Below, piece by piece: positions 8,067 to 17,011 of a stretch of DNA of 64,000 bases (its first letter is position 1; each line of letters begins with the position of its first letter). Source of the stretch: Methanoregulaceae archaeon UXB-2016 (GTDB lineage: Archaea; Halobacteriota; Methanomicrobia; Methanomicrobiales; Methanospirillaceae); assembly GCA_004332335.1 (NCBI GenBank), contig SISS01000023.1, positions 1 through 64,000 of the forward strand. The letters are read 5' to 3'. A model generated the notes under the pieces. That model worked only from the letters and a program-made list of their open reading frames with translations. It was not told where the DNA came from and made no database searches. The position numbers and the translations under genes were made by a program.

Positions 8067-8875
8067 TGGACGCGATCCGAATCGTACCTGGCGGGAACTA
8101 CGAGGGAACAGGCAGGAGCCGGGGGCTTGCTCGGGGCCTCCTGGTCTTTTTCGGCGACCTGAACCTGACCGGCGAAGGGATGGGCATCGGTGGCGTGGCG
8201 GTCAGGGACCGAACATGCACGTACTTCTCCCGCTCGTGGAACGACCGGGCGGATGGCGACGGATTCGGGAGGACATATACCCTCGATACCCGCATTAGCT
8301 GGATTATCATGGGGAGAACATCCCCCCTTCTGACGCGCTGGATCGAGTCCGCTGTCGGCGCCTACATGCGCCTGCCCTCCCTCCAGGGCCTGCTGCTTCG
8401 CGCCGTGCTCCCGCTGCGCAGCGCTCTGGGGATCGACTCGCTCTTCGAGGCCGTACCCCCCGTTGGAGAGGTCTCGGTCACCTGCGCCGTGCAGGGGGGG
8501 CATGTGGACGTCCGGGTGGAGGTCCATCCCCCGATAAAATCGGGGAGTACGGTCTGCCTCCTTAACGAGCTGAGTGCCGAATGGTTCAATGCGGCGGTCC
8601 GAAACGAAGAGATCGCCCCGCCCCCGCCGGGATGGGAGGCGATCGGTCCGCACGATCCGCCGGCCTACCTGTATGACCCCGAACACGGAGTGCGGTTCAC
8701 CGTAACCAGCCCTTCTGTCTCTCCGCCGGTGCCGTCGAGACTGTTCTGGGGCAGGGAGCGGACCGGGGACCTCTGCTGGGCGGGTTTCTGCCTCGAGCTG
8801 GGTCCCCTTGAAGATCTGCAGGAACCGCTGGAGGTCCGATACGGCATCGATTTTACCGGGGATGGGTGCCCATGA
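8067..8875 (+). CDS. Conserved-looking protein of unknown function
   Basis: 269 aa from ATG 8067 (MDAIRIVPGGNYEGTG); soluble, with no signal peptide or membrane segment. The sequence is beta-rich and ends in a segment with YLYDPEHGVRFTVTSPS and GDLCWAGFCLELGPLEDL. I do not recognise the family. Its TGA overlaps the ATG of the next gene (ATGA), so it is co-translated with a B12-binding radical SAM enzyme and probably acts with it, for example as a partner or a binding protein for its substrate (inference from coupling only). A longer reading upstream is open, but 8067 gives the first plausible start. Confidence 0.6.
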
Positions 8876-10221
8876 ATCCGCCATCTCCCTCCGGGGTCGC
8901 CCTCGTGTACCCCTACTTCCGGAGTAAGGACCCGGTCGAGAAGCTCTTCCCCCCGCTGGGGATCGCCTACCTCGCGAGCCAGCTCGGGGAACGCGGGGTC
9001 CCGGTAAGGGTCGCCGACTGCACGTTCCAAACGTTCGACGACGTCGTCGATAGGATTGCAGGCGCCCGGCCGGCCATCGTGGGTCTGTACGTCATGGTCA
9101 CGATGAGCAGGAACGCATTCGACCTGCTGGCGGCCCTGCGGAAACTCCTGCCGGCCACCCTTTTCGTTGCCGGAGGTCCCCTGCCGACCATCCATCCGCG
9201 GATGTTTGCCGGCAGATTCGACGTGATATTCCGCGGAGAGAGCGACGTGACGTTTCCGGATTTCTGTCGCGATTATCTCTCGGCAGGTCGGGGGCCGGCC
9301 TTCCTGAATACCATGAAGAGCGAGGACTACCCTGGTCTCTACGCGGAGATTGACGGTCGTCTCGTGGCGACTCCCCCCGTACATTACCCTGCAGAGGTCC
9401 TCGACCGGCTCCCTCTTCCGGACCGAACCGGGTTCGACCACCACAGGTACCAGGAAGCGATGGAGGAGATCGCCGGGCTGAAGCAGACCAGCATAATCGT
9501 CACGAGGGGCTGCCCGTTCTCCTGCGATTTCTGCTCGAAACCCGTCTGGGGGGATCTCTTCAGGAAGCCCCCACTTGAGAAAGTATTCCGGGAGATCGAT
9601 GCGATCCTGTCTCTCGGGTACACCAGTCTCTGGATCGCCGACGACTGCTTCACGCTCGACACGGACTATCTCGCGGAGTTCTGCCACGGCATGATCCGCC
9701 GCGGGACGCCCATCGGCTGGACCTGTCTCTCCCGGGTCGAGCGGCTCACCCCGGGACTCGTCGACCTCATGAAGCGTGCGGGGTGCCTCCGGGTCTACCT
9801 CGGGCTCGAATCGGGAAGTAACGACACCCTTCGCCTGATGAACAAGCGGGTTACCGTCGAACAGGGAACCCGGGCCGTCGAACTATTCTCCCGGGCAAGC
9901 GTGGGCACGGCGGGGTTCTTCATGGTCGGATACCCGGGAGAGACGATCGAGGATATCGAATCGACCTTCGACCTGGCGCTCTCACTTCCGCTCGACGAGA
10001 TCTCGTTCACCGTACCCCTTCCCCTGCCCGGGACACCCCTTTTCAACCGCGTCGCCGATCTCGGTTCCTGGGAGGACTGGGAGATCTCGAACCAGGTGAA
10101 ATTGGTGTTCCCCTCGGCGTTCGATGAAGACTGGCTCGGGCGTCGGATCGCCGAGACCATGGCGGCCTTCAGGACGAAGAAGGGCGGTGCAGGTCCGGAA
10201 GAGACCTCCGGTCCGTGCTGA
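8872..10221 (+). CDS. B12-binding-domain radical SAM protein
   Basis: 449 aa. Residues ~1-150 form a cobalamin-binding (Rossmann-like) domain (FPPLGIAYLASQLGERG, AGGPLPTIHP, FDVIFRGESDVTF). Residues ~190-400 form the radical SAM barrel with the cluster motif RGCPFSCDFCSK and later GLESGSNDTLRLMNK and GYPGETIEDIESTF. The classic D-x-H-x-x-G cobalamin ligand is not evident. Relatives methylate inactivated carbons or rearrange tetrapyrroles and lipids; the substrate here is unknown. ATG 8872 overlaps the preceding stop (ATGA) and is preferred to the GTG at 8866. Confidence 0.85.
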   Translation: MNPPSPSGVALVYPYFRSKDPVEKLFPPLGIAYLASQLGERGVPVRVADCTFQTFDDVVDRIAGARPAIVGLYVMVTMSRNAFDLLAALRKLLPATLFVAGGPLPTIHPRMFAGRFDVIFRGESDVTFPDFCRDYLSAGRGPAFLNTMKSEDYPGLYAEIDGRLVATPPVHYPAEVLDRLPLPDRTGFDHHRYQEAMEEIAGLKQTSIIVTRGCPFSCDFCSKPVWGDLFRKPPLEKVFREIDAILSLGYTSLWIADDCFTLDTDYLAEFCHGMIRRGTPIGWTCLSRVERLTPGLVDLMKRAGCLRVYLGLESGSNDTLRLMNKRVTVEQGTRAVELFSRASVGTAGFFMVGYPGETIEDIESTFDLALSLPLDEISFTVPLPLPGTPLFNRVADLGSWEDWEISNQVKLVFPSAFDEDWLGRRIAETMAAFRTKKGGAGPEETSGPC

Positions 10222-10374
10222 ATGTAGGGCAGGGAGAACCGTCCTGTCTGTCCGGGCTCTCCCGATAGGAATATTCCAGTGTATTCACGTATATACCGGT
10301 TATCGTCGGTTGTTTTCACAGTATGGATAAGAATAAATATAACCTGGGCCTCAAAGGCCCTACGGAGATGAATA

Positions 10375-10542
10375 ATGGTATCGTTTAAATGCAAGGATAT
10401 CGGTATGGACTGCACGTTTGAGACCACCGCGGCCAATGTGCAGGAACTGGACGAGAAGATTGCCCAGCATGCCCGCGAGGTTCACGACATCCCCTCGCTG
10501 GACAAAGAGATGTGGATAAAGATCCACACAGCGGAAAAGTAA
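10375..10542 (+). CDS. DUF1059 small protein
   Basis: 55 aa (MVSFKCKDIGMDCTFETTA, then HAREVHDIPSLDKEMW) matching DUF1059, whose members share F-x-C-K-D-I-G-x-D-C. The two cysteines suggest metal or redox chemistry, but the function is unknown. A GGAG ribosome site lies just upstream and an AT-rich TATA-like element (AATAAATATA) near 10331-10340, so it has its own promoter. Confidence 0.8.
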   Translation: MVSFKCKDIGMDCTFETTAANVQELDEKIAQHAREVHDIPSLDKEMWIKIHTAEK

Positions 10543-10566
10543 TTTCACTATTTTCTACCTAAGCGG

Positions 10567-10628
10567 GGCGACGGGGCAGAGTGGGGGGGCCCCGGACTTC
10601 AGGCCGAAGGAGAAAGCGGAGCCCCGTC
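10567..10628. other. GC-rich nested stem-loop region
   Basis: An outer perfect 8-bp stem (GACGGGGC at 10567-10574, GCCCCGTC at 10621-10628) encloses a GGGGCCCC self-complementary block and a small CTTC-AGGCC-GAAG hairpin. It lies between the DUF1059 stop and the TnpB gene. It could be a terminator for DUF1059, a structured RNA, or part of the IS605-type left end. No homology recognised. Confidence 0.35.
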
Positions 10629-10692
10629 CCGAACACTTTCACACCGCACCGATAGGGATGATATAAAATGATAGACACTATTGTGTCATCGT

Positions 10693-11867
10693 ATGCTGCG
10701 AGCGTACCGATTCCGATTGTATCCGACAGAGGCGCAGAAAGTGCTGCTCGGACAGCACTTCGGTTGCTGCCGGTTCGTGTACAACCGGGCGCTCTCGCTC
10801 AAGCACGAGACGTATCGTCGGGACAGAACGAATCTCTCCCAGGCCGCGATCAGCGCGATGCTGCCCGGTTGGAAGAAAGAGTACCCATTCCTCGCGGACG
10901 TCAATGCGCAGTCGCTCCAGCAGACGATCAAGCACCTCTTCGATGCCTATTCTCAGCACTTCAAGCACCTCGCGGATCTCCCGACGTACAGGTCGAAGCA
11001 TTCGCCCCGCCAGTCGTTCACAGTGCCCCAAGCATACGCATTCGATGTGAATCGAGGGACAGTGAAGCTGCCAAAGATCGAGGCGGTCAAAGCCGTATTC
11101 CACCGTCAGATCGTGGGAGTGTCGCGCACGTTGACCGTGTCACGGAACTCAGTGGGTCGATACTACATCAGTGTCCTGGCGAAGGACGACGCGGAACTAC
11201 CGTGTGTCTCGGCACCGATCCGGGACCAGACGGTGGGGATCGACCTCGGGCTGAAACAGTATGCCACCCTCTCGACGGGCGAGATTGTCGACAACCCCCG
11301 GTACCTCAAGACCTCGCTCCAGCGACTCAAAGTGCTGCAACGACGGCTCTCCCGGAAACAAAGGGATCGCAGAACCGGAACAAAGCCAAGATCGCCGTGG
11401 CAAAATGCCACCGGACCATTGCCGATCAACGGAGCGACTTCCTGCACCAGCTCTCTTCTCGACTGGTACGCGAAAACCAAGCCATCGCAGTGGAGTCGCT
11501 CTGTGTCGCCAACATGGTCAAAAATCACACGCTGGCCCAGGCCATCGAGGACGCCGCGTGGGGGATGTTCGTCTCCTTTCTGGAATATAAGTGCCGATGG
11601 GCCGGGAAAACATTGATCAAAATCGGTCGATTCGATCCGTCCACGAAGACGTGCAGTGTATGTGGGCACCGCCACGGATCGTTGACGCTCGCGGATCGGG
11701 TGTGGACGTGCCCGGACTGTGGCACGCATCACGACCGCGATCTGAACGCGGCGATCAATATCAGAGATTTTGCGTTAGCAGGGCAGGACCTGCCCGTCGA
11801 GCCTGTGGACTCGCTCACACCGGTGAGCAGGATGAAGCAGGAAGCCCCGTCGTTCACGGTAGGGTAG
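10693..11867 (+). pseudogene. tnpB: TnpB (IS200/IS605, IS1341-type), frameshifted
   Basis: N-terminal MLRAYRFRLYPTEAQKVLL, FGCCRFVYNRAL, and the RuvC I block VGIDLGLKQYATLS are in one frame up to about 11360; from there the protein continues in another frame (KGSQNRNKAKIAVAKCH, AIAVESLCVANM as RuvC II, zinc finger CSVCGHRH/CPDCGTHH, and RDLNAAINI as RuvC III). Catalytic D, E and D are all present, so a single indel separates it from an intact RNA-guided nuclease. A small hairpin (GACAC-TATT-GTGTC) precedes the start. No tnpA is present. The 3' end should carry the guide-RNA region. Confidence 0.85.
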
Positions 11868-12584
11868 TTCACCGATTTTCCAGAAGCTCGTTCCCGCTAT
11901 GCCGTGAATGGGGGCTGGTCTCTCCTCAATCGCAGTAGACCGTGTGGGTTCGACCCACTCGATTTTCCGTCGATTGTCCATTCTCTCATTCCCTCCGTGC
12001 TTCTCCTCGGCGAGAATAAATATGTCGACTGTGCGTGTCCACCGGCATCTCCCATACATCACCACGCTCCCGGGCAAGGGGGACGACTTTTTGTATATCC
12101 ATGCGCTCTGCCTCTCCGGCGTCGCGGGAGAGGATATCGTCGCCCTGAAGAACGGGTAAGATCTTTTTTTTGCTCTCCTGATTGGGGCCACCTGCACAGA
12201 AAGAATACTTTGGACGTAGCAGCGCATCTTTCATGGACGCAGGTCGTTTGCCCGGACCGAGGAGTCTGCGGAGACGTGCCTCCGTGACCATGGCCTCCTG
12301 GCCCCGTACTCCGTGTGCCCAAGTTTAGGCAGTTCTCGCCCCGGCCGATCCATCTGTCAACGCCACCGGTGCTGCAGGTGTCGGAATGAACGGGGATGCC
12401 GGATGTGAGGAGCCGCGCACTATCCATCGTCCGTCTGACGATGCTCGTGTCGGCGCTCAGACTGGATGAGCTCTATATGTCGGTCTATGTGGGACCGGCC
12501 GTCAGCTCGGCCTCGCCGATACCACCGCCTGTCGCCTCCGATACCTGTGCACCCAATTAATGTGCCGCTGAGGATGCAACGTCA
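11868..12584. other. TnpB right flank and intergenic DNA
   Basis: The first tens of bases after the TnpB stop should be the element's right end and guide-RNA 3' part. A perfect 15-nt hairpin GTGGG-TTCGA-CCCAC lies near 11947-11961. A 45-codon frame (12022-12159) preceded by AATAAATATG and followed by a T-run at about 12164-12171 is a weak small-gene candidate, but the TATA-like element is too close to its ATG for a normal archaeal promoter. Confidence 0.3.
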
Positions 12585-13055
12585 CCCCGAACGGCGAGAT
12601 AGATTGGATGAACCGTAATTCGGTCGCCGGAAGCAAAGAGAACAGGGACGAGGTGCGGCAGGGAAGGTACCGGTCTCCGGCGTTCTCGAACTCGGAGGGA
12701 TGGTTCGGGTTAAGGTGGTTGATACCATGAGAGGAGAGACGTTGCTCGAACTCGCCATCGGAACGGGAAGCGTGGCACCCAGGTGTACACTGATAGGAGG
12801 AGAAGGTATAACGGCCTCATCTCCAACGCCTTTTGACACCACACATCGATCACGGCAAACGATTCGCCGACGGGAAGATCCAGATCGACGGGATCGAAGG
12901 GTCCTGGTCCGGTGGGCACAGGATCGCCCGAGGAACTATCCTGGTGTCGGACCGGGGAAGTCCCTGTTCGATCTCGAGGATCTGAATTGCGGGAGTTCAT
13001 GCCGCGACACCGATCTCTCCGAGAGACTCGGTGAACGTACACCGGTATGGAGCAA
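12585..13055 (+). pseudogene. IS1595-family transposase remnant
   Basis: Pieces of one transposase appear in order but in shifting frames: GVLELGGMVRVKVVDTM and RGETLLELA around 12690-12760; KRGTQVYTD then YNGLISNAF around 12768-12832; HIDHGKRFADGKIQIDGIEG around 12842-12900; then DRPRNYPGVGPGKSLFDLE and DTDLSERL to about 13040. The G-T-Q-V-Y-T-D block, H-x-x-(x)-F and N/D-G-I-E-G-x-W are IS1595 DDE/N signatures. Multiple frameshifts show an old, dead copy. Limits are approximate. Confidence 0.7.
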
Positions 13056-13083
13056 TAGAGCCATTGCCATAAGCATATAAATT

Positions 13084-13101
13084 AAAAAAAATATATATAG
13101 A
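13084..13101 (+). promoter_or_regulatory. TATA-type promoter of the fasciclin gene
   Basis: A run of A followed by ATATATATAG lies about 55-70 bp upstream of the ATG at 13155, a typical archaeal TATA box giving a leader of roughly 35 nt. A GGAG ribosome site follows near 13143. Confidence 0.6.
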
Positions 13102-13154
13102 ACAGCGAGCATGTTTAGCACAGTCCCTCTCAACCAGGGATTGGAGAGATCAAC

Positions 13155-13571
13155 ATGGAAACAAAGAAAACTATCGTGGAAACAGCGGTGGCGGATGGGC
13201 GGTTCACGACCCTTGTCGCTGCAGTAACAGCGGCGAAGCTGGGTGACACCCTCAGTGGGCCTGGGCCCTTCACGGTCTTTGCCCCAACGGACGATGCCTT
13301 CAAGAAGCTCCCGCCAGGCACGGTGGAGACCCTGCTCAAGGACCCGGAGGGTAAGCTGAAGCAGATCCTGCTCTACCACGTGGTCAGCGGCAAGGTGATG
13401 GCCGCCGATGTCGTCAAACTCACATCGGCGAAGACCGTTCTGGGCAAGGACCTCGTCATCTCCGCCAAGAACGGCGTTAAGGTAAACGACGCGAACGTGA
13501 TAATGACGGACATCGAATGTTCGAATGGTGTCTGCCATATCATCGATTCCGTCCTCATCCCGCCAGCCTAG
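13155..13571 (+). CDS. Fasciclin (FAS1) domain protein
   Basis: 138 aa, a single FAS1 domain: [50 protein letters not shown] and a C-terminal [18 protein letters not shown]. There is no signal peptide or lipobox, so it is either cytoplasmic or exported by an unseen route; most FAS1 proteins are extracellular adhesion proteins. Own TATA promoter; a GGCCC-N6-GGGCC hairpin directly after the stop (about 13573-13588) could terminate it. It stands next to the photolyase/carotenoid block. Confidence 0.9.
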   Translation: METKKTIVETAVADGRFTTLVAAVTAAKLGDTLSGPGPFTVFAPTDDAFKKLPPGTVETLLKDPEGKLKQILLYHVVSGKVMAADVVKLTSAKTVLGKDLVISAKNGVKVNDANVIMTDIECSNGVCHIIDSVLIPPA

Positions 13572-14030
13572 GCCCCAACCAGGGCCCCGGAGACTTTCGT
13601 CCCGTGAACAAAGGGAAGACCGATTCCTCATCTTATTTTCTCCGTGATCGATACACCCGAAAACGCCTGTTCCGTGCTTTAGGGGGACCCCAACCGGGAC
13701 CATCGCGCACCGGGAGACAGTACACAGAGGACGGGTGGTGGTATCTGCCTCTCCCCCGGGCTTTCTGAAGGCTAAACGTTGCGGTACCAGGGTTGATTGG
13801 ACTCGCTGCATGCATCTCGTGCTCATAAACGAGATGGAACCGGCCCGGGAGGACGGCTGTAGTATGCTCCGTCCCATACGAGAGATCGCGAGATGCAAGT
13901 CCCCTGCTCCTTCTGCCGGCACCTGTGTTTATCCATCGGGATGGCCGGGCGGCCACCGGATCGACCTGGCCGCGTTCATGGCATTATAATGGCGGAACAT
14001 CAATAAACCATCCAGGACGAGAGGATCCCG
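13572..14030. other. Intergenic with photolyase promoter
   Basis: No gene recognised. A TATA-like CATTATAATGG lies at about 13981-13990, 40-50 bp before the photolyase start. Confidence 0.4.
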
Positions 14031-15389
14031 GTGATCGCCAGCATCAAGCCGGAACGGTGCCGTTCTCTCAATGACGTATCCCACCGAAACGGCGACTACG
14101 TGCTCTACTGGATGCAGTCCTCTCACCGCACAGAGGAGAACCCGGCACTCCGGTATGCCGTCGAACGGGCGGACCGGGCGCATCTCCCGCTCATCGTGTA
14201 CTTCGGCCTCTGGCAGACCTACCCCGAGTCCAACCTCCGGCACTTCGCCTTCATGCTGGAAGGGCTTGCCGAGGTTGCACGCTCGCTCGAGGCTCTCGGG
14301 ATCCGGTTCGTGCTCAGGACGGAACGTCCGGACAGAGGAGTCCTGGCCCTTGCGAAGAACGCGGCCGTCGTGATCGTCGATCGCGGCTACCTCAGGCTGC
14401 AGCAATCGTGGTACCGCGCCGTAGCCGAACGGTGCCGGTGCCCGCTCGTCCAGGTCGAGGGAAACGTGGTGGTGCCTGTCGATGCGGCATCGCAGAAAGA
14501 GGACTATTCGGCAGCCACGTTCCGCCCGAAGATCACCCGCCACCTGGACAGGTTCCTGAATCCTGTCGAGACGGTGGCCCCGCAGCGTTCCTCCCTCGCC
14601 CTCGACCTTCCCACGCTCGCCGGTGAAACCACCGATGCGCTCCTCTCCCGGCTCGCCGTCGACCATACGGTCCCCGCATCGGACCTGTTCGCGGGCGGGA
14701 CGACAGAGGCGCACAAGCGGTTCGAGCAGTTCCTGCAGACTCGACTCGAAGGGTTCGCCGACACCCGCAATGATCCCGGCGGCGACGGGGGTTCGGAGAT
14801 GAGCCCCTACCTCCATTACGGGCAGGTCTCTCCGGTCACGCTCGCCGTCCTGGCCCGGGAACACGGGGGGCGCGGCACTCCGGCATTTCTCGAGGAGCTG
14901 GTCGTCCGCCGGGAACTCGCCGTGAATTTCGTCCGGTATAACGACAACTACGATACGATCTCGTCCCTCCCGGCGTGGGCGCAGACGACGCTGGCGCGTC
15001 ATCGTGCCGATCCGCGGGAGTACGTGTATTCTCTCGACGAACTGGAGCGGGCTGCGACCCACGACCCGTACTGGAATGCCGCCCAGCAGGAGATGACGAA
15101 GACGGGGAAGATGCAGGGCTACATGCGGATGTACTGGGGCAAGAAGATCCTCGAATGGAGCTCGACGCCCGAAGAAGCCTACGCGACCGCCTTGTATCTC
15201 AACAACAGGTACGAGATCGACGGACGGGACCCCTGCGGGTTCGCCGGGGTCGCCTGGTGCTTCGGAAAGCACGACCGCCCGTGGGGGGAACGTCCGGTCT
15301 TCGGCATGGTACGGTACATGAATGCACGGGGACTCGACCGGAAATTTGCCATGGACAGGTACGTAGAAAAGGTCTGGCAGACACGCTGA
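14031..15389 (+). CDS. phr: Class II CPD photolyase
   Basis: 452 aa. N-terminal antenna-binding domain starts DYVLYWMQSSHRTEENPAL; the C-terminal FAD domain shows MSPYLHYGQVSP, ELVVRRELAVNFV, then YWNAAQQEM and MRMYWGKKILEW, ending DGRDPCGFAGVAWCFGKHD, all class II signatures. It repairs cyclobutane pyrimidine dimers using blue light. A GTG start at 14031 follows GAGAGGAT; no nearer ATG fits. It is convergent with a DUF523-DUF1722 protein and 1.6 kb from carotenoid genes, giving a light-protection context. Confidence 0.95.
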   Translation: MIASIKPERCRSLNDVSHRNGDYVLYWMQSSHRTEENPALRYAVERADRAHLPLIVYFGLWQTYPESNLRHFAFMLEGLAEVARSLEALGIRFVLRTERPDRGVLALAKNAAVVIVDRGYLRLQQSWYRAVAERCRCPLVQVEGNVVVPVDAASQKEDYSAATFRPKITRHLDRFLNPVETVAPQRSSLALDLPTLAGETTDALLSRLAVDHTVPASDLFAGGTTEAHKRFEQFLQTRLEGFADTRNDPGGDGGSEMSPYLHYGQVSPVTLAVLAREHGGRGTPAFLEELVVRRELAVNFVRYNDNYDTISSLPAWAQTTLARHRADPREYVYSLDELERAATHDPYWNAAQQEMTKTGKMQGYMRMYWGKKILEWSSTPEEAYATALYLNNRYEIDGRDPCGFAGVAWCFGKHDRPWGERPVFGMVRYMNARGLDRKFAMDRYVEKVWQTR

Positions 15390-15435
15390 AGACCCTGTGC
15401 CGGCACGATGCGAGCCGGACGTTGATCGACAGTTT

Positions 15436-16473
15436 TCACTCGCCTTTCCCATTGGTCCAGTGCTCGTCCGGAGCAGGTGGCGGTCCCCTACTCTTCCATA
15501 CGTCCCTCCCGCGCTCCGTGATCTCCTCCGGCAGGTCTGCAAGGACGACCGGGTACGGGGCGAAGAACGTCTGGTCCATGAGGCTGGTCTCCTGGAACCG
15601 TATCACCCATGAGCGGAGCAGGTCGCGGGGCTCGGCCAGCATCGCATGGCCGTTTTTATAGCGGTCGATCAGCCTGAGGCAGTACTCTCGCTCCTCGGGG
15701 GTGACGCGGTCGCGGAAATGCCCCAGGGCATGCAGCAGCACGTTGATATTGCCGGTGTACCGGGGAGCCCGGGCGAGTGCTGAACAGAGCATCTGCCGGT
15801 ATCGGGAGAACAGCTCGGCCGGGGCGATCTCCGACCGGGAAGCAACGAGCCGCCCCATCTCGCGCGCAAGCTGCTGGTGGCAGGCCGTCAGGTGGAGCTT
15901 GTTCGCTGCGTGGAACTGTACGAGGGCCTCACGGTCCGCGGTCTCTTCGACCTCCCGGAACGCCGCGAGGCTGAAGATCCCGGCAAGGAAATGGTCGCGT
16001 ATCCGCGCATTCTGCAGGCGCAGCTCGTCTTCGATGGGCAGCTGCGAAAACCGCTTCAGCACCTCCCGGGCGAAGAAGCCGGCAGTCCTGTCGATCGCGG
16101 CGGACTTTTCGGCTGACGGGTACACCCGTACCCCGCTCGTGCCGGAGGTGGGAGAACCTCCTTTTAGGATAAAACCGTCGACGGGGGGCAGAGAATCGAG
16201 AAACCGTTCGGCAAAGGCGGACATCTCCACGGTGACATCCCGCCCCGTCGCCGGTTGCACGAGGTGGTCCGCACCGTCCTGCCGAACAATCCTGACTGTT
16301 GCCCGCGGGATCCCCAGACCGATCTCGACCTCCGGACAGACCGGCATGCATTCAACGTGCGATTTCAGGTGTGCGACAAGAGGAGACGGGATCTTCGAGC
16401 CGTCGTACCGGCAGGGGTCGAACTCGATGCAGCGGCTCACGACGATCCGGGGTCGTGCATAGCGTCGTTCCAT
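15436..16473 (-). CDS. DUF523 and DUF1722 (YbgA-like) protein
   Basis: 345 aa. N-terminal DUF523 (about 1-150) has VVSRCIEFDPCRYDG and MPVCPEVEIGLGIPR, cysteines that in the related TudS family bind a [4Fe-4S] cluster used for thiouracil desulfuration. C-terminal DUF1722 (about 190-310) has FHAANKLHLTACHQ and YTGNINVLLHALGHF. In E. coli the DUF1722 gene ybgA is in an operon with photolyase, and the two are neighbours here too (convergent, 46-bp gap), supporting a link to light damage or modified bases. ATG at 16473 is chosen because SRCIEFDPC then lies close to the N-terminus. Confidence 0.9.
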   Translation of the reverse strand: MERRYARPRIVVSRCIEFDPCRYDGSKIPSPLVAHLKSHVECMPVCPEVEIGLGIPRATVRIVRQDGADHLVQPATGRDVTVEMSAFAERFLDSLPPVDGFILKGGSPTSGTSGVRVYPSAEKSAAIDRTAGFFAREVLKRFSQLPIEDELRLQNARIRDHFLAGIFSLAAFREVEETADREALVQFHAANKLHLTACHQQLAREMGRLVASRSEIAPAELFSRYRQMLCSALARAPRYTGNINVLLHALGHFRDRVTPEEREYCLRLIDRYKNGHAMLAEPRDLLRSWVIRFQETSLMDQTFFAPYPVVLADLPEEITERGRDVWKSRGPPPAPDEHWTNGKGE

Positions 16474-16879
16474 GATGGCATCACGCACGGTTTCGATGAA
16501 CGGGCGACTACATAAAACCCCACCTCTTTTCAGGGGATGGAGAATCTCATGGTTGCCTCTCCTGCTCGTCGCCGCTGACCTGGTCCTCGACCCGGGCGCG
16601 GCCCTCCTCGGGTACTGGACGTGGGCGGAGCCCGGGCTCTACGACGGGATTCCGGCCTCGAACTACGCCGGGTGGCTTCTCACGGACACCCTCTACTCGG
16701 CCCTCGCGCACCTCGTGGCGCAGAGAGGAATGCCGGTCGCGATCGCGACGAGCTTCGTGCTGATCGTTGCGTTCTGGACCGGCGTCTGCCTTGGGGCGGG
16801 CATGCTGATTCCCGGAGCCATCGGGTTCGGCCTGCTCGCGCTGATGGCTCACGGCCTCAGCAGGCGCGTCGACATATGA
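16472..16879 (+). pseudogene. CruF-like carotenoid hydratase, N-terminally truncated
   Basis: The C-terminal part resembles CruF/bisanhydrobacterioruberin hydratase (DUF422): DLVLDPGAALLGYWTW and GLYDGIPASNYAGWLL, followed by hydrophobic helices. Family members have about 250-290 aa; here at most 135 aa are present and the first membrane helices are missing. The frame opens at the divergent DUF523 start, so the 5' part seems deleted. It sits directly upstream of crtI-crtB-lyeJ, which fits bacterioruberin-type C50 carotenoid synthesis. It may still be expressed as a short form; I treat it as a remnant. Confidence 0.6.
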
Positions 16880-16886
16880 TACCACG

Positions 16887-16951
16887 GTACCCAAACGCTT
16901 ATTCATGATACGGCGTAGATAGGTCAGTACCCCAATGTTTATTCGGGGTAC
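16887..16951 (+). promoter_or_regulatory. Two 25-bp operator-like repeats before crtI
   Basis: Copy 2 (16927-16951) is GTACCCC-N11-GGGGTAC, a perfect 7-bp inverted repeat. Copy 1 (16887-16911) begins GTACCC and ends GATAC, sharing the central TTATTC and most other positions, but its dyad is imperfect. The copies start exactly 40 bp apart, about four helical turns. The AT-rich centre (AATGTTTATT) of copy 2 could itself be the TATA box, so a bound protein would block transcription of the operon. The adjacent winged-helix gene at 20189-20416 is a candidate binder (inference). Confidence 0.5.
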
Positions 16952-17011
16952 TGCGAAAGGATATCACGTGTCCCGCAGACCGGTCGATGGGGAGTAGAAA
17001 GGGGGTACCTG

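Noticed and set aside
11947-11961. GTGGG-TTCGA-CCCAC, resembling a tRNA T-arm
   Set aside because: The loop has five instead of seven bases and no acceptor, D or anticodon arm can be formed around it; it belongs to the right flank of the TnpB element.
13929-15542. 537-codon open frame antisense to photolyase
   Set aside because: It is Arg/Gly/Val-rich with no motif, the usual shadow of a GC-rich gene; the sense strand has a perfect photolyase.
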